From Hyphomicrobiales bacterium (GTDB taxonomy: Bacteria; Pseudomonadota; Alphaproteobacteria; Rhizobiales; Beijerinckiaceae), in the NCBI GenBank assembly GCA_019237205.1, contig JAFAHO010000213.1, positions 1-35,371 of the forward strand: 35,371 nt of DNA, given 5' to 3'. Every line of letters starts with the position of its first letter. The first letter of the stretch is position 1. Positions 32,511 to 35,371 of this stretch are shown here, piece after piece. A program made the position numbers and the translations under genes. The notes below the pieces were generated by a model. It ran no database searches. It saw only the letters and a list, made by a program, of their open reading frames with translations, and was not told the DNA's origin.

Positions 32511-33311
32511 ATGGCTCGAGACGTGTCGTTGAAGATCAGGATCGGCGTCGGCGGCTGGAGCTATGAGCAGTGGCGCGGCGTCTTTTACCCCAAGGGCCTG
32601 CCCCACGCCCGCGAGCTCGAATACGCGAGCCGCAAGCTCACCTCGATCGAGATCGACAGCACCTACTACGGCTCCAAAAAGCCAGAGAGCTTCATCAAAT
32701 GGCGCGACGCGACGCCTGACGATTTCGTCTTCTCGGTCAAGGGCACGCGCTTCGCGACGAACCGCCGGGTGCTGGCGGAAGCGGCCCCCTCGATCGAGCG
32801 GTTCTTCAAGAGCGGCGTGACCGAGCTCAAGGCGAAGCTCGGTCCGGTCAACTGGCAATTCGCGACGACGAAGCGCTTCGATCCGGACGACTTCGGCGCG
32901 TTCCTCAAGCTCCTCCCCCGCTCGGTGGACGGGCTCACGATCCGTCACGCCGTCGAGGTTCGCAACGCCAGTTTTCGTCACCCCGAGTTCATCGCGCTCG
33001 CGCGCGAGCATGGCGTCGCGGTCGTGATCGCAGGCGACAGCAAATACCCGCAGATCGCCGACGTCACCGCCCCGTTCGTCTATGCGCGCATCATGGGAAC
33101 GACCGAAACCGAAGACGCCGGCTATCCGGCCAGCGCGCTCGATCTCTGGGCGAAGCGCGCCGCGGCCTGGGCCAGGGGCGCCTCGTCGGACCTCGAGACG
33201 CTCGCGCCGCAGCCGCAGACGTCGGCGCGCGACGTCTTCCTCTATGTCATCAGCGGCTTCAAGGTGCGTAATCCCCTGGCCGCAATGGCGCTGATCGAGC
33301 GGGCGGGATGA
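32511..33311 (+). CDS. DUF72 domain protein
   Basis: This 266-residue protein belongs to DUF72, a TIM-barrel family related to YecE. It begins KIRIGVGGWSYEQWRGVFYP and has the conserved EIDSTYYGSKKPESFIKWRD and later VEVRNASFRHPEFIALAREH. Its C-terminal half contains a loop with TETEDAGYPASALDLWAKRA. The fold suggests an enzyme, but no activity is established for the family. The ATG at 32511 has GGGAGG upstream. It is divergent from the CMD-sigma operon across 122 bp that includes the ECF41 promoter. Its 3' end overlaps the convergent small ORF at 33242. Confidence 0.9.
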   Translation: MARDVSLKIRIGVGGWSYEQWRGVFYPKGLPHARELEYASRKLTSIEIDSTYYGSKKPESFIKWRDATPDDFVFSVKGTRFATNRRVLAEAAPSIERFFKSGVTELKAKLGPVNWQFATTKRFDPDDFGAFLKLLPRSVDGLTIRHAVEVRNASFRHPEFIALAREHGVAVVIAGDSKYPQIADVTAPFVYARIMGTTETEDAGYPASALDLWAKRAAAWARGASSDLETLAPQPQTSARDVFLYVISGFKVRNPLAAMALIERAG

Positions 33312-33535
33312 CCGGAGCCGGCCGTTCTGCGGCAGTCTCCGCAATTCGCCGCTCTGCTGACGACCGGGAAAAGCGCGCTCCTTGACGCTCCCACGAGGGC
33401 GACGAGGCCTAGGACAAGCGCGGAGCTCAGACCCCGAAGGCCGTAACGGTCGAGCGGCGCAAGCCGGGCGTCGAGATCGCGACGCGCAAGGAGCGAAGCT
33501 GAGCGCATGCTGTCGCGGTTCTCTAAACGGCACAT
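33242..33535 (-). CDS. Possible small protein, RYGL family copy 2
   Basis: This ORF of 97 codons starts at an ATG (33535) with GGAGA eight bases upstream. The part LDARLAPLDRYGLRGLSSAL and the following VLGLVALVGASRSAL match the gene at 30733-30933 at about 20 of 35 positions. Beyond that the frame runs on (NCGDCRRTAG and further) into the convergent DUF72 gene, overlapping its last 70 bases. Copy 1 ends near this point, so the tail here may be read-through after loss of the original stop. Function is unknown; it may be a decaying duplicate. Confidence 0.4.
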   Translation of the reverse strand: MCRLENRDSMRSASLLARRDLDARLAPLDRYGLRGLSSALVLGLVALVGASRSALFPVVSRAANCGDCRRTAGSGHPARSISAIAARGLRTLKPLMT

Positions 33536-34317
33536 AGGCATGTCTCCATAGCGTTTGGCTGAAGCCCATACACAGGTGGGCTGACACCAATATAATACGG
33601 AGGGGAGCGAGCTTTGGTTTCGCGGCGTCCGAGGACAATCGCCGGCCGACGACATCCGCGGGGACTTTCCAGCGCCCTCGCTCAGGTGCAATTTCCATCG
33701 CGGTTTTCAGCGATTCCAAACGCTTGCAGCGACTTTTCCGTCCCACCCATCCCACCCAGCATCTTTCGCTCGGCGGCGCGATCTTTCCGCAACGGACGAC
33801 GACCCGCTTCGGGTCTGGCGTCCAGCGCTCAGGAGCTCCGCGGTTGACCACACTCCGAGCGCCCTTTGCCGATGTCGACTTTGCGTTTTTGTTAAACTTA
33901 TCCAGATAAACCATTATTGTTACTTAGCAACGGGAGACGACCGCAGCCGCGGTGCACGACGGCGCTTGCACCCGGGCGGACTTGGTCCTCCTGTCGAAAT
34001 GCCGAACAACGGCCTGAAAGAGAAGGAGAATAGCAAGAATTCTATTTTTCAGCAAGGAATTGCGGAGCGCGTTCGCGACACTCCTGGTTTTCGCGAATCG
34101 TGGCTAAGACCGCCATTTCCGGTCGAGCGGGCCATGCGGAGTTTGGCGAGGTCGAAAGCGTTCACGTCGCGCTTGGGCTCGAGGAGTCCTCGACCCGATA
34201 GTCCGGCTCGGTCGTCCTGGGGCCGATGGAGTTTCGGGCGCGATCATGGCGAACGCCGTCAAGGAGGCGAGACCGTATTTGTGGCGACCGACACCCGCCC
34301 TCCGCCTCGCGAGGCGC
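33536..34317. other. Gene-poor stretch of about 780 bp
   Basis: No ORF here looks like a real protein. There is no ribosome site with a recognisable family, and the frames that stay open have irregular, Arg- and Ser-heavy content. Two AT-richer pockets stand out, at about 33885-33930 and 34030-34065. A stretch in one plus frame (about 34091-34190, including GRAGHAEFGEVESVHVALGL) has coding-like composition and may be a remnant. On the minus strand TTGCTG (34050-34055) and TATTCT (34027-34032) are 17 bases apart and could be a promoter reading leftward. Confidence 0.4.
34027..34055 (-). promoter_or_regulatory. Sigma-70-like promoter in the gene-poor stretch
   Basis: TTGCTG and TATTCT are separated by 17 bases on the minus strand. 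No convincing gene follows within about 480 bp, the first being the small ORF at 33535. This may be a chance match or the start of an uncharacterised RNA. Confidence 0.25.
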
Positions 34318-35085
34318 TCACGTACGGCCGGCAGCTTGCAGAATGAGGTCGGTGATCTCCTGAGGATGCGAGATGAGCGACAGATGGCTCGCCTTCACCT
34401 CGATCGTCGTCGCTCCCATGCGTTTGGCCATGAACCGCTCAAGATCGGGATTGATCGTCCGATCTTCCGTCGAAACCGCATAGAAGCTCGGCTTCGAACG
34501 CCAGGCGGCGTGGTTGGTCTTGCCGGTCAGCAGCGCCTTGTGAAACGGCTCCTGGACCGCATAGAGCGCCCTCGCCCGGGCCTCGGGCAGGTCGCCGGCG
34601 AAATCGTGCAGGAACGCAGCCTCGGTCAGTCTTCCTTCGTCGCCGTCGAAGATGATGCCCGCCGAGGCGGGCGGCGTGGGGAACGTCTTGGCCAGCGCCG
34701 TGTAGTCCTCTCCCCCGTCCGGGGCCCGCGCCGCGACGTAGACGACAGCCGATATTTTTGGATCGACGCCGACCTCCGTCACGATCATGCCGGAGAACGA
34801 ATGTCCGACCAGCACTGTCGGCCCATCCTGCCGGTCGATGACGCGTTGGGTCTCCGCCACCGCATCCTCAAGCGTTGTCAGGGGGTTCTGCACCGAGGTC
34901 ACGTTCAGCCCCACGGCCTGCAAGCGCGGGATCACCTCGGACCAGCAGGATCCGTCCGCGAACAGCCCATGGACCAGAACGATGTTTCGGGCCGCGGGGC
35001 CATTTGCGGCACGCGAAAGGCGCGGCGCCAGCCCAGCCATGGCGCCGACCGCGAGGGCGGATGCGAATGTACGACGACTAATTAC
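34318..35085 (-). CDS. Tat-exported alpha/beta hydrolase with abnormal start codon
   Basis: This protein of about 255 residues starts with a twin-arginine signal (ISRRTFASALAVGAMAGLAP, cleavage near SRAAN). A small esterase of the methylesterase/EstC type follows: the oxyanion strand IVLVHGLFADGSCWSEVIPR, nucleophile Ser in VGHSFSGM, and His in ASHLSLISHPQEI. The Shine-Dalgarno AGGAG (35094-35098) has ideal spacing to codon GTA at 35083-35085, not to any ATG, GTG or TTG. The only in-frame ATG is at 35265, inside the upstream gene, and would bury the Tat signal. Initiation may use the following ATT, or the start may be mutated. The fold call is firm; expression is uncertain. Confidence 0.7.
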   Translation of the reverse strand, partial: VISRRTFASALAVGAMAGLAPRLSRAANGPAARNIVLVHGLFADGSCWSEVIPRLQAVGLNVTSVQNPLTTLEDAVAETQRVIDRQDGPTVLVGHSFSGMIVTEVGVDPKISAVVYVAARAPDGGEDYTALAKTFPTPPASAGIIFDGDEGRLTEAAFLHDFAGDLPEARARALYAVQEPFHKALLTGKTNHAAWRSKPSFYAVSTEDRTINPDLERFMAKRMGATTIEVKASHLSLISHPQEITDLILQAAGRT

Positions 35086-35144
35086 GGCGATGTCTCCTGA
35101 AGGAATGCGCTCGCGGCAGCGTGGAGATGAGGGCGATATCTGTC

Positions 35145-35371
35145 CTAATCCTGTTCGCCGAGAGTTTGGATGTACGTTTTGCCATACGGGTAGAAGAGTT
35201 CCTTGCGGCCTTCCTGCCACGCCGCTTTGAGTTCGGGTGTCGTGATGTCCCAGTCCGGCCGGCATTTCTTGGTGACGGCGCGCAGGTCCTGACGGAGCTC
35301 TTCTACCGTAGGTCGACCGAAGAACCAGTATCCGTTATAGATCTTGTAGATGACAAGGCCGGGGGCAAGTA
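35145..35371 (-). CDS. C-terminal part of an unidentified protein
   Basis: The minus-strand frame is open from the window edge to TAG at 35145-35147, giving the last 75 residues of a gene. The peptide (LVIYKIYNGYWFFGRPTVEE, then LRAVTKKCRPDWDITTPELK and a tail ending GKTYIQTLGEQD) has even, protein-like composition and a Tyr- and Trp-rich start. I do not recognise the family. Its stop lies about 60 bp upstream of the Tat hydrolase, so the two could be co-transcribed. Confidence 0.6.
   Translation of the reverse strand, partial: LAPGLVIYKIYNGYWFFGRPTVEELRQDLRAVTKKCRPDWDITTPELKAAWQEGRKELFYPYGKTYIQTLGEQD

Noticed and set aside
32391..33914. 507-codon minus-strand frame across the DUF72 gene
   Set aside because: Most of it is antisense to DUF72, and the upstream part has no recognisable domain or consistent composition.
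33966..34346. 126-codon plus-strand frame in the gene-poor stretch
   Set aside because: There is no ribosome site, the composition changes along its length, and its end overlaps the antisense of the Tat hydrolase. A decayed gene remains possible but cannot be supported.

Overview
The window is GC-rich, densely packed chromosomal DNA. The gene content suggests an alphaproteobacterium, probably of the Hyphomicrobiales (Rhizobiales): a CbpA/CbpM chaperone pair, a fused HyuA/HyuB 5-oxoprolinase, Kup, an ECF41-type sigma factor, and many small oxidoreductases and hydrolases. This placement is inferred from gene families and base composition; there is no rRNA or other phylogenetic marker. I saw no tRNA, rRNA, CRISPR array or transposase gene.

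Layout. 1-1600: tail of a cold-shock protein gene with a long structured 3' region, then the cbpA-cbpM pair. 1685-4398 (minus): small lipoprotein, an overlapping SDR/DUF427 pair, and an aldo/keto reductase. 4485-8144 (plus): a 1219-residue 5-oxoprolinase/hydantoinase fusion. 8204-15254 (minus): VOC protein, AraC regulator, a two-hydrolase fusion translationally coupled to a secreted sorbosone-dehydrogenase-like propeller, a membrane-anchored papain-fold protein, a secreted protein of unknown function and a CxxC peroxidase-like protein. 15319-18707 (plus): an LLM flavin oxidoreductase, then a likely operon of tautomerase, SMP-30 lactonase and beta-hydroxyacid dehydrogenase. 18724-25050: small membrane protein (minus), then kup, XRE-cupin regulator, GNAT, a kinase-less PDZ/multi-TM sensor-like protein and a haloacid dehalogenase (plus). 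25420-27033 (minus): a four-TM protein, a 387-bp cassette with 18-bp terminal inverted repeats around one foreign-looking ORF, and an SDR whose catalytic Tyr is Phe. 27232-30730 (plus): acyl-CoA ligase, epoxide-hydrolase-like enzyme and a YbaK deacylase. 30733-33535: an ECF41 sigma/CMD operon and a DUF72 gene, bracketed by two related small genes in the same orientation. 33536-34317 is a gene-poor stretch. 34318-35371 (minus): a Tat-exported alpha/beta hydrolase with no normal start codon at the expected place, and the 3' end of an unknown gene.

How the genes work together. Three sets look functionally linked. CbpA and CbpM are a co-chaperone and its modulator. The tautomerase, lactonase and dehydrogenase (16550-18707) look like a short sugar-acid or ring-cleavage catabolic route. 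The sigma factor and CMD protein form the standard ECF41 pair, with an exact match to the ECF41 promoter (TGTCACA, 16 nt, CGTC) in front. The rest is mainly accessory metabolism.

The most unusual items are the inverted-repeat cassette at 25909-26295, the duplicated small gene family around the sigma locus, the dual-hydrolase fusion, the kinase-less sensor, and the hairpin repeats after the cold-shock gene.
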